DNA of 64,000 nt, taken from positions 903,935-967,934 of the forward strand of contig NZ_LUTV01000001.1 of NCBI RefSeq assembly GCF_001646945.1, given 5' to 3'. Below are positions 1 to 8,570 of the stretch, piece after piece (the stretch's first letter is position 1; every line of letters begins with the position of its first letter). The position numbers and the translations under genes were made by a program. The DNA comes from Endozoicomonas ascidiicola (GTDB taxonomy: Bacteria > Pseudomonadota > Gammaproteobacteria > Pseudomonadales > Endozoicomonadaceae). Under the pieces are notes generated by a model. The model saw only the letters and a list, made by a program, of their open reading frames with translations, did no database searches and was not told the origin of the DNA.

Positions 1-129
1 ATTCCATTTATCGTGTAGGACTTTAAGCATGAATCGAATAGTTATGGCAAAAAATGATCTGTAATTATACGTCTTGAATCGTTTTTCGTTTCATGCTTTG
101 GATCAATTTATCTGCTCATTTAGAACCGT

Positions 130-606
130 ATGTTTCAAATGAGTTTTGGTTTAGAATGCCCGGTTTTTGTGAACCGACTGGTGAAGGAAGCGGAAAGCAT
201 CCCAAATATAGCGGGGTCAATAGCAGGCTCACTGGGAGGGGCATATGCTGTAGGTATTTTCTACGCTACCGCACTGTGGCCTATACCAGCCGGAGCCTTT
301 GCTGGAGGTATTGCCGGGAATATTGCCATGAGTATAGTGAAGCGTGCAGTGACTCTTCCTTGCAAGGTGCATAAAAAGCTGTGTCCTGCCCAACAGGAAA
401 AATCAAAAAGTAATACTGAAACAGATGTTGTTGAGTTATCGAACCTGAAATCAACATCACCTGATAACAATCGAGTTAGCTCGGAACCTAGGGCAGCCAT
501 TGAAACGGATACCCTTTTGCAAAACTCATCAAAAAAAACAGTTCACTTCGAAGACCAGTACCCAGCCGAAGCCTCAGGTTCTAAGCCATCTCATGCTCAA
601 CAATAG
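130..606 (+). CDS. hypothetical glycine-zipper membrane protein
   Basis: Unrecognised 158-aa protein. Residues about 25-70 form a hydrophobic stretch rich in spaced Gly and Ala ([14 protein letters not shown], then [13 protein letters not shown]), the pattern of glycine-zipper membrane hairpins. The C-terminal half is polar, with many Ser, Thr, Asn and Glu. Start choice is uncertain: ATG at 130 or 139, neither with a strong ribosome site. The gene converges on glmM and their 3' ends overlap by 26 bases. No lipobox or clear signal peptide is seen. The composition supports a real membrane-inserting protein, but the function is unknown. Confidence 0.55.
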   Translation: MFQMSFGLECPVFVNRLVKEAESIPNIAGSIAGSLGGAYAVGIFYATALWPIPAGAFAGGIAGNIAMSIVKRAVTLPCKVHKKLCPAQQEKSKSNTETDVVELSNLKSTSPDNNRVSSEPRAAIETDTLLQNSSKKTVHFEDQYPAEASGSKPSHAQQ

Positions 607-1918
607 TTGCCAGCTTTTCAGCCTGAGACTGTACTTCTGTGCCATCTTCCCCCTCGACCATCACACGGATAACAGGCTCTGTTCCTGACGCTCTTAACAA
701 TACCCGGCCTTTCCCTGCCATTTCCAGTTCAGCTTGTCTCACTGCATTAACAATACATGGGATGGTGCTAGTATCACGCTTGTGCTGAACACGAACGTTG
801 ATCATGGTCTGCGGATAAAGTGAAATAGCTGCTACCAACTCTGACATGGATTTACCCGCGTTTTGCACAGCCTTAAGCACCTGCAATGCCGATACAATAC
901 CATCACCGGTCGTAGAAACATCACGACAGATAATGTGTCCGGAGGATTCGCCACCCAACTGCCAGCCGTTAGCCAACAGCATTTCATTCACATAGCGGTC
1001 ACCGACATTGGCTCTCGCAAAAGGAACATCTGCTTCTTTTAGGGCATTTTCCATACCCAGATTGGTCATCAAGGTGCCAACTACACCACCTTGGAGCCCT
1101 CCACGATTTTTACGATCCATGGCTATAATATACAGTAGCTGATCGCCATCAATAATAGTTCCTTTGTCGTCTACCATGATAACGCGGTCGCCATCACCAT
1201 CAAAAGCGATTCCGAGGTCAGCCCCAGTTTCGAGAACCATATCGGCCATCCCTTCCGGCTTTGTTGACCCAGCATCTTCATTGATGTTGACACCATCAGG
1301 CTTGACACCCATAACAACGACATCTGCACCCAGTTCACGAAAAACAGCCGGGCCTACCTGATAGGTAGCACCATGACCGGCATCCACAACGATCTTCATA
1401 CCCCGGAGATCCAACTGTGGAGCAGTGCTGGCCTTACAGTATTCAATATAACGGCCAGCGGCATCATCAAGGCGGCTTACCTTACCCAGCTTCTCTGACG
1501 GAACCACGTCAATATCGGAGTCCAGCAGGGCTTCTATTTTCAACTCAACTTCATCGGAAAGTTTGTTACCGTCACCGGCAAAAAACTTAATACCATTGTC
1601 GTAAAATGGATTATGGGAAGCACTGATCACAATTCCGGCCTGACCGTTAAAAGTGCGTGTCAGGTAGGCAATGGCTGGTGTTGGCATTGGTCCAGTCAGT
1701 ACAACATCGATACCGGCAGCAGAGAGGCCAGCTTCCAGGGCAGACTCAAACATGTAGCCAGAAATGCGGGTATCTTTGCCAATGATGACTTTACCTTCAC
1801 CCTGGTCCGCCAATACACGGCCAGCAGCCCAGCCAAGCTTGAGAACGAAATCAGGCGTGATAGGAAACTCACCGACCTTACCGCGAATACCATCGGTACC
1901 AAAATATTTACGAGCCAT
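581..1918 (-). CDS. glmM: phosphoglucosamine mutase GlmM
   Basis: Converts glucosamine-6-phosphate to glucosamine-1-phosphate, the step before UDP-GlcNAc for peptidoglycan and LPS; cytoplasmic. The 445-aa length equals the family norm. The N-terminus [13 protein letters not shown] is diagnostic. The phosphoserine loop ISASHNPF places the catalytic Ser at 101. The metal-binding loop DGDGDR is at 240-245, and the C-terminal phosphate loop [17 protein letters not shown] is intact. It is the last gene of the ftsH-folP-glmM series, 85 bases after folP, and overlaps a convergent hypothetical gene at its 3' end. The usual downstream secG is not here. Confidence 0.97.
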   Translation of the reverse strand: MARKYFGTDGIRGKVGEFPITPDFVLKLGWAAGRVLADQGEGKVIIGKDTRISGYMFESALEAGLSAAGIDVVLTGPMPTPAIAYLTRTFNGQAGIVISASHNPFYDNGIKFFAGDGNKLSDEVELKIEALLDSDIDVVPSEKLGKVSRLDDAAGRYIEYCKASTAPQLDLRGMKIVVDAGHGATYQVGPAVFRELGADVVVMGVKPDGVNINEDAGSTKPEGMADMVLETGADLGIAFDGDGDRVIMVDDKGTIIDGDQLLYIIAMDRKNRGGLQGGVVGTLMTNLGMENALKEADVPFARANVGDRYVNEMLLANGWQLGGESSGHIICRDVSTTGDGIVSALQVLKAVQNAGKSMSELVAAISLYPQTMINVRVQHKRDTSTIPCIVNAVRQAELEMAGKGRVLLRASGTEPVIRVMVEGEDGTEVQSQAEKLATIVEHEMA

Positions 1919-2003
1919 AGCCGCTTACCAAATTCACCCAGATACGATAGGCGGTAATAATGTCATTCCTCATCATAAACTACCAGTGTTCTACATTGGC
2001 TGA

Positions 2004-2864
2004 TCACGCTTCTTCTACCGCCTGAAGTAATCGCAAAACGTCCACCGTTTCTCGTACATCATGAACTCTAATGATGTGCGCCCCTGCCTGAGCAGCCAGC
2101 ATAGCGGCAGCCAGACTACCCGGTAGCCGCTCTTCCGTATCACGATTCAGCGTGGAACCAACAAAGGATTTTCGGGACACTCCTGCAAACAGAGGCAAGC
2201 CATACTTATGAAAACGACGATAGCCTTTTAGTATTTGCAGGTCATACTGAGGTGTTTTCCCAAACATTCCACCGCCAAAGCCCGGATCAATAATGAGACG
2301 TTCTTTTGCAATACCTGCTTGTTCACACCTCGCCACTACTGACGCAAGGTATTCGCCGACTTCTGCCACCACATCGTCGTATACAGGGACAAAACCGGGT
2401 TCAGGTTGTTCTACCAGAGAGTGCATCAAGACAATAGGAACAGCGGTGGAAGCAGCCGCTTCAAGGGCACCATCACGATACAGTGCTCGCACATCATTAA
2501 TTAGACCCGCTCCAGCCTTCACGGTTTCAGCCATTACCAGAGGGGAACTGGTGTCCACCGATAGAATAACATCCAACCTTGAGTTTAAACCTTCAATGAC
2601 CGGTAATACTCTCTCTAGCTCTTCTTCCTGACTGAGTGCGCCTGAAGCACCAGGGCGAGTCGATTCTCCGCCGATATCTAAAATATCCGCACCGTCCAGC
2701 ACCATTTGCTCAGCTAACTTTAACCAGCCATCCCGGCACCGGCTCCCCTCATAAAAAGAATCCGGCGTAACGTTCAGAATACCCATGACTTTAGGCTTAC
2801 TTAAATCCAGCGCTTTGCCTGCACAATCCAGTAGAAACCCACCCAACTGAAAGTCATTACTCAT
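2004..2864 (-). CDS. folP: dihydropteroate synthase FolP
   Basis: Condenses p-aminobenzoate with dihydropterin pyrophosphate in folate synthesis; the sulfonamide target; cytoplasmic TIM barrel. Numbered from the chosen ATG, it shows MGILNVTPDSF near 27-37 (pterin loop), DIGGESTRPGA near 63-73, and a C-terminal RVHDV. The reading frame extends 4 codons upstream to a TTG at 2876, but the ATG at 2864 gives the usual N-terminus, preceded by a weak GGGG ribosome site. This gives 286 aa. It lies between ftsH and glmM as in many gammaproteobacteria, but a strong terminator after ftsH suggests it has its own promoter. Confidence 0.96.
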   Translation of the reverse strand: MSNDFQLGGFLLDCAGKALDLSKPKVMGILNVTPDSFYEGSRCRDGWLKLAEQMVLDGADILDIGGESTRPGASGALSQEEELERVLPVIEGLNSRLDVILSVDTSSPLVMAETVKAGAGLINDVRALYRDGALEAAASTAVPIVLMHSLVEQPEPGFVPVYDDVVAEVGEYLASVVARCEQAGIAKERLIIDPGFGGGMFGKTPQYDLQILKGYRRFHKYGLPLFAGVSRKSFVGSTLNRDTEERLPGSLAAAMLAAQAGAHIIRVHDVRETVDVLRLLQAVEEA

Positions 2865-2906
2865 TAAACACCCCAAGTCAGACTTTTATTCATTTTTTTC
2901 AGATAC

Positions 2907-2934
2907 AAAAAAGGGCAGGTATAAAACCTGCCCT
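2907..2934 (-). terminator. intrinsic terminator after ftsH
   Basis: Read on the minus strand, a perfect 9-bp stem (AGGGCAGGT / ACCTGCCCT, loop of 5) is followed at once by six T residues. It starts about 22 bases after the ftsH stop and lies before folP. It should end most ftsH transcripts. Confidence 0.88.
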
Positions 2935-2956
2935 GCAACTATAGACCTATTTAAGA

Positions 2957-4921
2957 TCAGTGTTCGCCGGCGGGACCGCCGATAGGCTTATCACTGTCTT
3001 TACTGTCTGGAGTATCGTTTTTGGATTCTCCATCACCAGCAGAGGCATTGATACCGCTATCGTTGTTATCCTGATCACCAGAATCTTTCGGTGGACGAAC
3101 CGGGCGACCTTCCATGATGTCATCAATCTGGTCGCTGTCGATGGTTTCGTACTGCATCAGTGCTGCAGCCATCGCATCCAGCTTGTCGCGGTTATCTTCA
3201 AGAATTTTGTAAGCACGGTTGTAGCTATCATCAATAAAGAAACGCACTTCTTGATCAATCAGTTTGGCCGTTTCACCGGACACATTCATACCCGAATTAC
3301 CGTGACCATAACTCTTACCGAGGAAGACTTCGCCATCTTCACTGTCGTACTGCAGCGGGCCAAGCTTTTCAGATAAGCCCCACTTAGTAACCATGCTCCG
3401 AGCAATTTGAGTAGCACGCTGGATGTCGTTGGAGGCGCCGGTGGTCACACCGTCTTTGCCCAGCGTCATCTCTTCTGCAATTCGACCACCAAAGAGCGAA
3501 CAGATCTGACTGAGCAGCGCTTCTTTGCTCTGGCTGTAACGATCTTCTTCTGGCAAGAACATGGTGACACCCAGTGCTCGTCCGCGAGGAATGATACTGA
3601 CCTTGTAAACCGGATCATGATCAGGAACCATGCGCCCAACAATGGCGTGGCCTGCTTCATGGAATGCCGTATTACTTTTCTCTTTATCACTCATCACCAT
3701 GGACTTGCGCTCGGCACCCATCATGATTTTATCTTTAGCCTGATCAAACTCTTTCTGGCCCACTGTGCGTTGATTAGCACGAGCAGCAAACAACGCAGCT
3801 TCGTTCACGAGGTTCGCCAGATCAGCACCGGAGAATCCTGGTGTACCGCGGGCAATAACTGCCGGTTGCACATTGTCGGAGACAGGTACTTTACGCATGT
3901 GTACTTTTAGAATCTGTTCACGACCACGGATGTCTGGCAGACCAACCACAACCTGACGGTCAAAACGACCAGGGCGCAGTAGTGCTGGATCCAGAACGTC
4001 CGGACGGTTAGTGGCGGCAATTACAATAATACCGTCGTTTCCTTCAAAGCCATCCATCTCCACCAGAAGCTGGTTAAGGGTTTGCTCACGCTCGTCGTGA
4101 CCACCGCCCATGCCGGCACCACGGTGACGACCCACCGCATCAATCTCATCAATAAAGATGATGCAAGGTGCCTGTTTCTTGGCCTGTTCAAACATGTCAC
4201 GGACACGGGACGCACCCACGCCCACAAACATCTCAACAAAATCGGAACCGGATATAGTAAAGAACGGTACTTTGGCTTCACCAGCAATGGCTTTAGCGAT
4301 CAGCGTTTTACCGGTACCCGGAGGGCCTACCATCAGCACACCGCGGGGAATACGACCACCGAGACGCTGGAACTTGCCAGGATCTTTCAGGAAGTCCACC
4401 AGTTCCTGCACATCTTCTTTGGCTTCTTCAACGCCGGCTACATCAGCAAATGTGGTTTTGATCTGATCTTCAGACAGCAAACGCGCTTTGCTTTTACCGA
4501 AGCTCATTGGACCCCCACGGCCACCGCCGCCGCCCTGCATCTGACGCATAAAGAACATGAAGACCGCGAGAATCACCAGAATCGGGAAGCTGGCAACCAG
4601 CAACTGAGTCCAGATACTTTGTTTTTCAATCGGCTTGGAATCCACCTGCACTTTGCCAAGCAACAACTCGTCCATCAATTTGTTGTCTGGCACTGCCGGT
4701 GGCAGGTTGGTTTCAAAACGCTCACCATTACTCATGGTGCCAGTAATAGTAAATCCATCAATCAACACTTTGCTGACCTGACGATTTTCTACCTGACTTA
4801 TGAAATCGGAGTAGGCGACCTTTTGAGTAGACGACTGCATGCCGTCAAAATTTTTGAATACGGTCAATAGCACCAAGGCGATGATGACCCAGAGAATCAA
4901 ATTTTTTGCCATATCATTCAA
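2957..4921 (-). CDS. ftsH: ATP-dependent zinc metalloprotease FtsH
   Basis: Membrane-anchored AAA+ protease that degrades misfolded membrane proteins and regulators such as LpxC. Two membrane segments (about 7-22 and 105-124) flank a periplasmic domain. Walker A GPPGTGKT is at 199-206, Walker B IIFIDE at 254-259, the second region of homology around RPGRFDR (316-322), and the zinc site HEAGH at 421-425. Length is 654 aa, close to the E. coli protein. Two starts compete: TTG at 4921 has a GAGG motif 8 bases upstream; ATG at 4912 gives the canonical MAKNLILW N-terminus but poor spacing. The Gly/Asp/Asn-rich C-terminal tail is longer than usual. Confidence 0.97.
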   Translation of the reverse strand: MNDMAKNLILWVIIALVLLTVFKNFDGMQSSTQKVAYSDFISQVENRQVSKVLIDGFTITGTMSNGERFETNLPPAVPDNKLMDELLLGKVQVDSKPIEKQSIWTQLLVASFPILVILAVFMFFMRQMQGGGGGRGGPMSFGKSKARLLSEDQIKTTFADVAGVEEAKEDVQELVDFLKDPGKFQRLGGRIPRGVLMVGPPGTGKTLIAKAIAGEAKVPFFTISGSDFVEMFVGVGASRVRDMFEQAKKQAPCIIFIDEIDAVGRHRGAGMGGGHDEREQTLNQLLVEMDGFEGNDGIIVIAATNRPDVLDPALLRPGRFDRQVVVGLPDIRGREQILKVHMRKVPVSDNVQPAVIARGTPGFSGADLANLVNEAALFAARANQRTVGQKEFDQAKDKIMMGAERKSMVMSDKEKSNTAFHEAGHAIVGRMVPDHDPVYKVSIIPRGRALGVTMFLPEEDRYSQSKEALLSQICSLFGGRIAEEMTLGKDGVTTGASNDIQRATQIARSMVTKWGLSEKLGPLQYDSEDGEVFLGKSYGHGNSGMNVSGETAKLIDQEVRFFIDDSYNRAYKILEDNRDKLDAMAAALMQYETIDSDQIDDIMEGRPVRPPKDSGDQDNNDSGINASAGDGESKNDTPDSKDSDKPIGGPAGEH

Positions 4922-5009
4922 GGGGCTAACCTCTCTTGAGCGTACTTAAGACTCAGGTAATCGTTTTTGATGAGGACGTTTCCCTGGCCCGCTGGAGTTG
5001 TAGTAATGT

Positions 5010-5023
5010 TATCGTTAACGATA
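5010..5023. promoter_or_regulatory. 14-bp perfect palindrome upstream of ftsH
   Basis: TATCGTTAACGATA is self-complementary and lies in the 169-bp rlmE-ftsH gap, about 90 bases before the ftsH start. Its position and symmetry fit an operator for a dimeric regulator. No specific regulator is recognised. Confidence 0.25.
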
Positions 5024-5090
5024 CACGATCGGCTTTCGGTGTGACAGTGAATGTCTTCTATAATGCTGATATATGTACCCTATTATCGTA

Positions 5091-5711
5091 TTATCCCCTG
5101 AAGCCAGAAGCCAGCAGATACACTTCCCTTGAACGCGCCCTTGAAGCCGTCGGCTTTCGGGTTTGTACTTTGTCAAAACTGGTTTTCATGTCTTTCAGGT
5201 AAGCATCAAAGCCCTCCCCCTGAAATACTTTCACCAGAAAAACACCACCTTTACGGAGTACCTGTCTGGATAAATCCAATGCAAGTTCCACCAGGTACAT
5301 AGCATTAGGCTGGTCAACAGTGAGTGCTCCACTCATATTGGGGGCCATATCGGAAATTACAAGGTCTACCTGATCAGATCCGATGGTTTCCAGAATCTGT
5401 TCAAGCACTGCATCTTCGGTAAAATCGCCCTGCACAAAATCCACATCGGCAATGCCATCCATGGGCAAGATATCAGACGCAACAACTCGACCCTGATCGC
5501 CCACCAGCTGAATCGCTACTTGAGACCAGCCACCGGGCGCAGCGCCTAAATCAACCACGCGCATTCCGGGACGAAGGATTTTATCCTTTTCCTGTATTTC
5601 CAGCAGTTTATAGCTGGCACGGGATCGCCACCCATCTTTTTGCGATTGCTTTACATACGGGTCATCAAAGTGCTCTTTCAACCAGCGACCACTGCTTTTG
5701 GATCTCGCCAT
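5091..5711 (-). CDS. rlmE: 23S rRNA 2'-O-ribose methyltransferase RlmE
   Basis: Methylates the 2'-OH of U2552 in the large-subunit A loop, using SAM (RrmJ/FtsJ family). The frame is open to 5765, but the conserved N-terminus [15 protein letters not shown] starts at the ATG at 5711, giving 206 aa (E. coli 209). The SAM loop [13 protein letters not shown] is at about 52-64. The catalytic Lys-Asp-Lys-Glu tetrad fits K35, D121 ([10 protein letters not shown]), K161 ([10 protein letters not shown]) and E196 (RSREVYLL). It precedes ftsH as in most gammaproteobacteria. The usual divergent neighbour yhbY is displaced by one inserted gene. Confidence 0.96.
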   Translation of the reverse strand: MARSKSSGRWLKEHFDDPYVKQSQKDGWRSRASYKLLEIQEKDKILRPGMRVVDLGAAPGGWSQVAIQLVGDQGRVVASDILPMDGIADVDFVQGDFTEDAVLEQILETIGSDQVDLVISDMAPNMSGALTVDQPNAMYLVELALDLSRQVLRKGGVFLVKVFQGEGFDAYLKDMKTSFDKVQTRKPTASRARSREVYLLASGFRG

Positions 5712-5875
5712 AGTTTTAAAATTGGGTACTCTAAAATATCCAGACACTGGAAATACACTGCACATGACTTTTACATCGCAGTAATTTCCAATAAGGAAGA
5801 ATAATATCCGATAGATTATGAAGGGGACAGCTGGAGATAAGAAAAGATTAGCTCATAAAGTAAGTAAGCTCTAAA

Positions 5876-6889
5876 TTACAATCCGACACAAGCCGCATAA
5901 TCGTATTGGTCAAACTCGTTCATCACTTTATCTCTGTACAGTTCATAGTAGCCCACCGTAGTAACGCCATCAGCAAGATAGGTGTTTTCCAGCCATTCTT
6001 TATAAAAGTGCTCACCATTGGATTTCGCTGCTTCCATCACCCGCTGATAATAACCTTCTCTGGGTAACAGGTGCGCTCCTGTATACTGACTGGGCGTAGG
6101 AGAGCTTAAAATGTAGGCGACTTTGTACTGACCAGAACGATGAGATACATTGCCTTTCGGCTCTGACCAAGATTGCACAACCACAGGTTTCAAATCATAA
6201 CCCACTTCACGGGCCAGCAACGGCGTAATACTGCTCACAGGAATATCCAGCAAAATACCTAATGCAACATCTTCATATCGTTGGGAAACCGCAGTATTCA
6301 GCATGGCAATAGCATAGGGATTTTCCGGCACACCCCAATGAGGTGAAAACACATAAGGTACTGAGCGGTTATAAATGGTTTTCACACCATAAGCCCTGGC
6401 AAGTTCACGGGTTTTTAATGTACTTGCGCAGAGTGTTTGAGACGCAGAGCGACAATCCATCAGGCTGCCATAAACAAATAGTTTAATAGATGCCTGCCCT
6501 TGGTCTGCCAGTAAAGACGACAGATAATCATAAGGATAAAGATGCTCTGGATGGTCAGATAATGACTGAAATGCTTCTTCGTAGGAACACCCCTGATCTT
6601 CAGCAGGAGCAGACTCCAAGTCTAAGCCCGAATCACTGTCATCCTCCGATGAATCTTCATCGATAAACTCGTCATAGGGAATATAATGATCGGCAGATAT
6701 CTCTTGGCTATCTGACGGCTTTTCTTGACTCGCTGACGGCTCTTTATTGGCTGATGGCTCTTCAATCGTCGACGATTCTTTCGACACTGCGCCCACATGG
6801 GCGTTTACGGTCAGTGCAAAAGTGAAAGTAACAGATAACAAACCATAAATCAGAGTTTGTTTGATGATGTCGAGGATACTACTTCTCAT
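5876..6889 (-). CDS. predicted exported gamma-glutamylcyclotransferase-like protein
   Basis: A 337-aa protein with an N-terminal signal peptide (hydrophobic 11-29, likely cleavage after VNA). A repetitive acidic linker (about 38-98: EPSANKEPSASQEKPSD, then Asp/Glu/Ser runs) leads to a C-terminal domain from about 135. The motif LFVYGSLM (137-144) matches the substrate loop of the GGCT/AIG2 fold. LLAREVGYDLKPVVV (224-238) matches the family's L-x-x-R-E-x-x-Y strand, so E228 is the candidate catalytic Glu. Four Cys (101, 146, 154, 335) could form disulfides outside the cytoplasm. Known family members are cytoplasmic, so export would be unusual. Function is inferred from two motifs only. It is inserted between rlmE and yhbY. 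Confidence 0.62.
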   Translation of the reverse strand: MRSSILDIIKQTLIYGLLSVTFTFALTVNAHVGAVSKESSTIEEPSANKEPSASQEKPSDSQEISADHYIPYDEFIDEDSSEDDSDSGLDLESAPAEDQGCSYEEAFQSLSDHPEHLYPYDYLSSLLADQGQASIKLFVYGSLMDCRSASQTLCASTLKTRELARAYGVKTIYNRSVPYVFSPHWGVPENPYAIAMLNTAVSQRYEDVALGILLDIPVSSITPLLAREVGYDLKPVVVQSWSEPKGNVSHRSGQYKVAYILSSPTPSQYTGAHLLPREGYYQRVMEAAKSNGEHFYKEWLENTYLADGVTTVGYYELYRDKVMNEFDQYDYAACVGL

Positions 6890-7233
6890 TAAAATTCCCT
6901 GTTTGATAGCTAATGCTTATTTTCAGGGTTTGACCATTTTTTCTGACAAGAGTTCAATGTGACAGCCGTTGTAGCTGGGCATCAAACAGCCCTTTCATCT
7001 TGATTCTGATGATCAGGGGAACAAAATTGACACTATTAAGGACAAATAGTACACAACAGGTTGCTGCCATTCAGGGGAAAGTCATAAAATAGGGCGTCAA
7101 CATCATCCCCAGACACCAGCGATCCGATCGGCAGAATAAACGTTTTGCCCGCTATCCCCGGTTAATAAACGATTTCAGGTAAGCCTGCCGCTTTAAACCC
7201 ATGGCTTGATTTACCCGTAATCAGGAAGCAGTT
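6890..7233. other. 344-bp divergent intergenic region
   Basis: Separates the GGCT-like gene (minus) from yhbY (plus). A sigma-70-like pair sits on plus at 7027-7055 (listed separately). A good ribosome site, AGGAAG, precedes the yhbY ATG. No RNA gene, repeat or open frame of note is seen. Confidence 0.5.
7027..7055 (+). promoter_or_regulatory. candidate sigma-70 promoter for yhbY
   Basis: A perfect -35 TTGACA (7027-7032), a 17-bp spacer and a poor -10 TACACA (7050-7055, 3 of 6). It would give a leader of about 170 bases before yhbY. Confidence 0.35.
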
Positions 7234-7542
7234 ATGAGTTTAAACGCAGCAAAAAAGAAGCATTTTCGTTCTATTGGCCACAACCTGAACCCAGTGGTTA
7301 TGGTGGCAGACAAAGGCCTGACCGAAGGCGTGGTTGAAGAAACCATGAGAGCGCTGAACGATCATGAACTGATCAAAGTGAAGTTCGCCATTGGCGATCG
7401 CGATGCTCGCCAGCAACTGATCAGCCAGCTGCTCAGCGCCACGAATTCAGACTTGATCCAGACGATTGGCAAAATCGCCCTGATCTTCAAACCGGCCAAA
7501 AAGCCGAATCCAGCACTGTCTAACTTGCTGAGAGTTCAGTAA
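7234..7542 (+). CDS. yhbY: ribosome-assembly RNA-binding protein YhbY
   Basis: A 102-aa CRS1-YhbY (CRM) domain protein that associates with pre-50S ribosomal particles. The sequence LNPVVMVADKGLTEGVVEE holds the conserved nucleic-acid loop, followed by ALNDHELIKVKF and the closing GKIALIFKP strand. Length matches the family (E. coli 97 aa). The start is fixed by AGGAAG before ATG 7234. It is normally divergent from rlmE; here a GGCT-like gene lies between them. A hairpin plus T-run terminator follows. Confidence 0.95.
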   Translation: MSLNAAKKKHFRSIGHNLNPVVMVADKGLTEGVVEETMRALNDHELIKVKFAIGDRDARQQLISQLLSATNSDLIQTIGKIALIFKPAKKPNPALSNLLRVQ

Positions 7543-7563
7543 AAGAGACCCACAGGGTTTCTC
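7541..7563 (-). terminator. terminator for yciH (minus strand)
   Basis: On the minus strand GAGAAACCC-TGT-GGGTCTC folds into a stem with a 2-base bulge and is followed by TTTT. It lies just beyond the yciH stop and immediately after yhbY on the other strand. Confidence 0.6.
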
Positions 7564-7564
7564 A

Positions 7565-7590
7565 CCGGCGGGTTAACCGCCGGATCTTTT
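7565..7590 (+). terminator. terminator for yhbY, inside the yciH 3' end
   Basis: A perfect 7-bp stem CCGGCGG / CCGCCGG with loop GTTAA, followed on plus by ATCTTTTT. The loop contains the TAA stop of the opposing yciH gene, so terminator and coding end share bases. Confidence 0.8.
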
Positions 7591-7899
7591 TGCGTCGTAC
7601 CCTTCTTTCTTCAGGAATTCCACCATCACATCTACGTGATCCCCCTGAAGCTCGACACAACCATCCTTTACAGCGCCTCCACCGCCGCAGCGTTTTTTCA
7701 GCTGTTTGGCATAAGCTTTCAGATCATTCCCCGCCATTGGCAAACCGCTGATTACCGTGACCACTTTGCCGCCCCGCCCTTTCTTCTCAGGACGAACCCG
7801 GACATTGCCATCGCCGGCAACATCTTCGTTAACTGGCTTTTCCTTTATTCGCCCCGCATCGGTGGAGTACACCAATCGGCTTTCACCGTTTCTACCCAT
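7573..7899 (-). CDS. yciH: SUI1/eIF1-family translation factor YciH
   Basis: A 108-aa SUI1-domain protein, the bacterial relative of eukaryotic initiation factor eIF1, thought to affect start-site fidelity. The motifs KVVTVISGLP, LKAYAKQLKKRCGGGGAVKDG and VELQGDH are diagnostic. The frame opens upstream at TTG 7920, but ATG 7899 has AAGGA 9 bases before it and gives the family N-terminus MGRNGESRLVYST. It begins 2 bases after the HD-domain gene stop, so the two are probably translationally coupled. Confidence 0.93.
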   Translation of the reverse strand: MGRNGESRLVYSTDAGRIKEKPVNEDVAGDGNVRVRPEKKGRGGKVVTVISGLPMAGNDLKAYAKQLKKRCGGGGAVKDGCVELQGDHVDVMVEFLKKEGYDAKRSGG

Positions 7900-7901
7900 G
7901 A

Positions 7902-8504
7902 TTAGATATCCTTCAACCAACCATTACGGATACAAACATCGATCTGTTCTTGCAGGAACGCCCAAAGCTTTGGTGCCAGTGTTTCAAGGTATTGATTGCG
8001 CTTTACTACCTGAGTGCGGGTAATCCCGTATTTTGCCCAGGTGCCGCCGTTATTCGCCATGTTCTGAAGAAACGGCAAATAGCAATCCATCACCTTGGCA
8101 AAACGGGAATCGGCCGTTTCGAGCTCTTCAAACTCCAGCCAAAGCTGTTTGTACTCTTTCTCCTGCTCTTCCGGCAACAAACCAAATAAACGGTTTGCCG
8201 CTTCCAGCTCTTTGGCATTCTGGCCCGACAATTCCGCCTGATCCGCAAAGGCAAACGTATCGCCGGCATCAATTTCCACTACATCGTGAATCAATAGCAT
8301 TTTGATAACACGTAGAATATCCACCGGCTCTTCGGCATATTCCTGCAACACAGCCGCTTGAACGGCAATATGCCAACTGTGTTCGGCGCTGTTCTCATGG
8401 CGATTATCATCCGGCTTAACAACCGTTCTACGATAAACCGCCTTAAGCTTTTCTACCTCGGTGATGAAGGCCAGCTGTTGGCTCAGTTTTGATACACTAT
8501 TCAT
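7902..8504 (-). CDS. HD-domain phosphohydrolase (YfbR/HDDC2-like)
   Basis: A 200-aa HD-superfamily protein, probably a 5'-deoxynucleotidase-type metal phosphohydrolase. Metal ligands in order from the chosen start: H42 in ENSAEHSW, H73-D74 in LLIHDVVEID, and D140 in VMDCYLP. The frame continues to ATG 8537, but that start lies inside a terminator hairpin; ATG 8504 avoids it, although its ribosome site is weak. It forms a two-gene unit with yciH. The substrate cannot be read from the sequence; YfbR-like enzymes prefer deoxynucleoside monophosphates. Confidence 0.85.
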   Translation of the reverse strand: MNSVSKLSQQLAFITEVEKLKAVYRRTVVKPDDNRHENSAEHSWHIAVQAAVLQEYAEEPVDILRVIKMLLIHDVVEIDAGDTFAFADQAELSGQNAKELEAANRLFGLLPEEQEKEYKQLWLEFEELETADSRFAKVMDCYLPFLQNMANNGGTWAKYGITRTQVVKRNQYLETLAPKLWAFLQEQIDVCIRNGWLKDI

Positions 8505-8519
8505 AATATTTTCAGTTTC

Positions 8520-8550
8520 AAAAAAAGAAGCCTTCATATAGAAGGCTTCT
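8520..8550 (-). terminator. terminator after DUF2333 gene
   Basis: On minus, a perfect 10-bp inverted repeat (AGAAGCCTTC / GAAGGCTTCT, loop of 5) is followed by seven T residues. It begins 20 bases after the DUF2333 stop and decides the start of the next gene at 8504. Confidence 0.88.
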
Positions 8551-8570
8551 TATATAGAACAGCAAGGACG

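Noticed and set aside
4082-4870. 262-aa plus-strand frame opposite ftsH
   Set aside because: Antisense shadow of a highly conserved gene; composition follows ftsH codon structure and no motif is present.
8505-8537. Upstream ATG for the HD-domain gene
   Set aside because: It lies inside the terminator hairpin of the preceding gene, so translation from it is unlikely.
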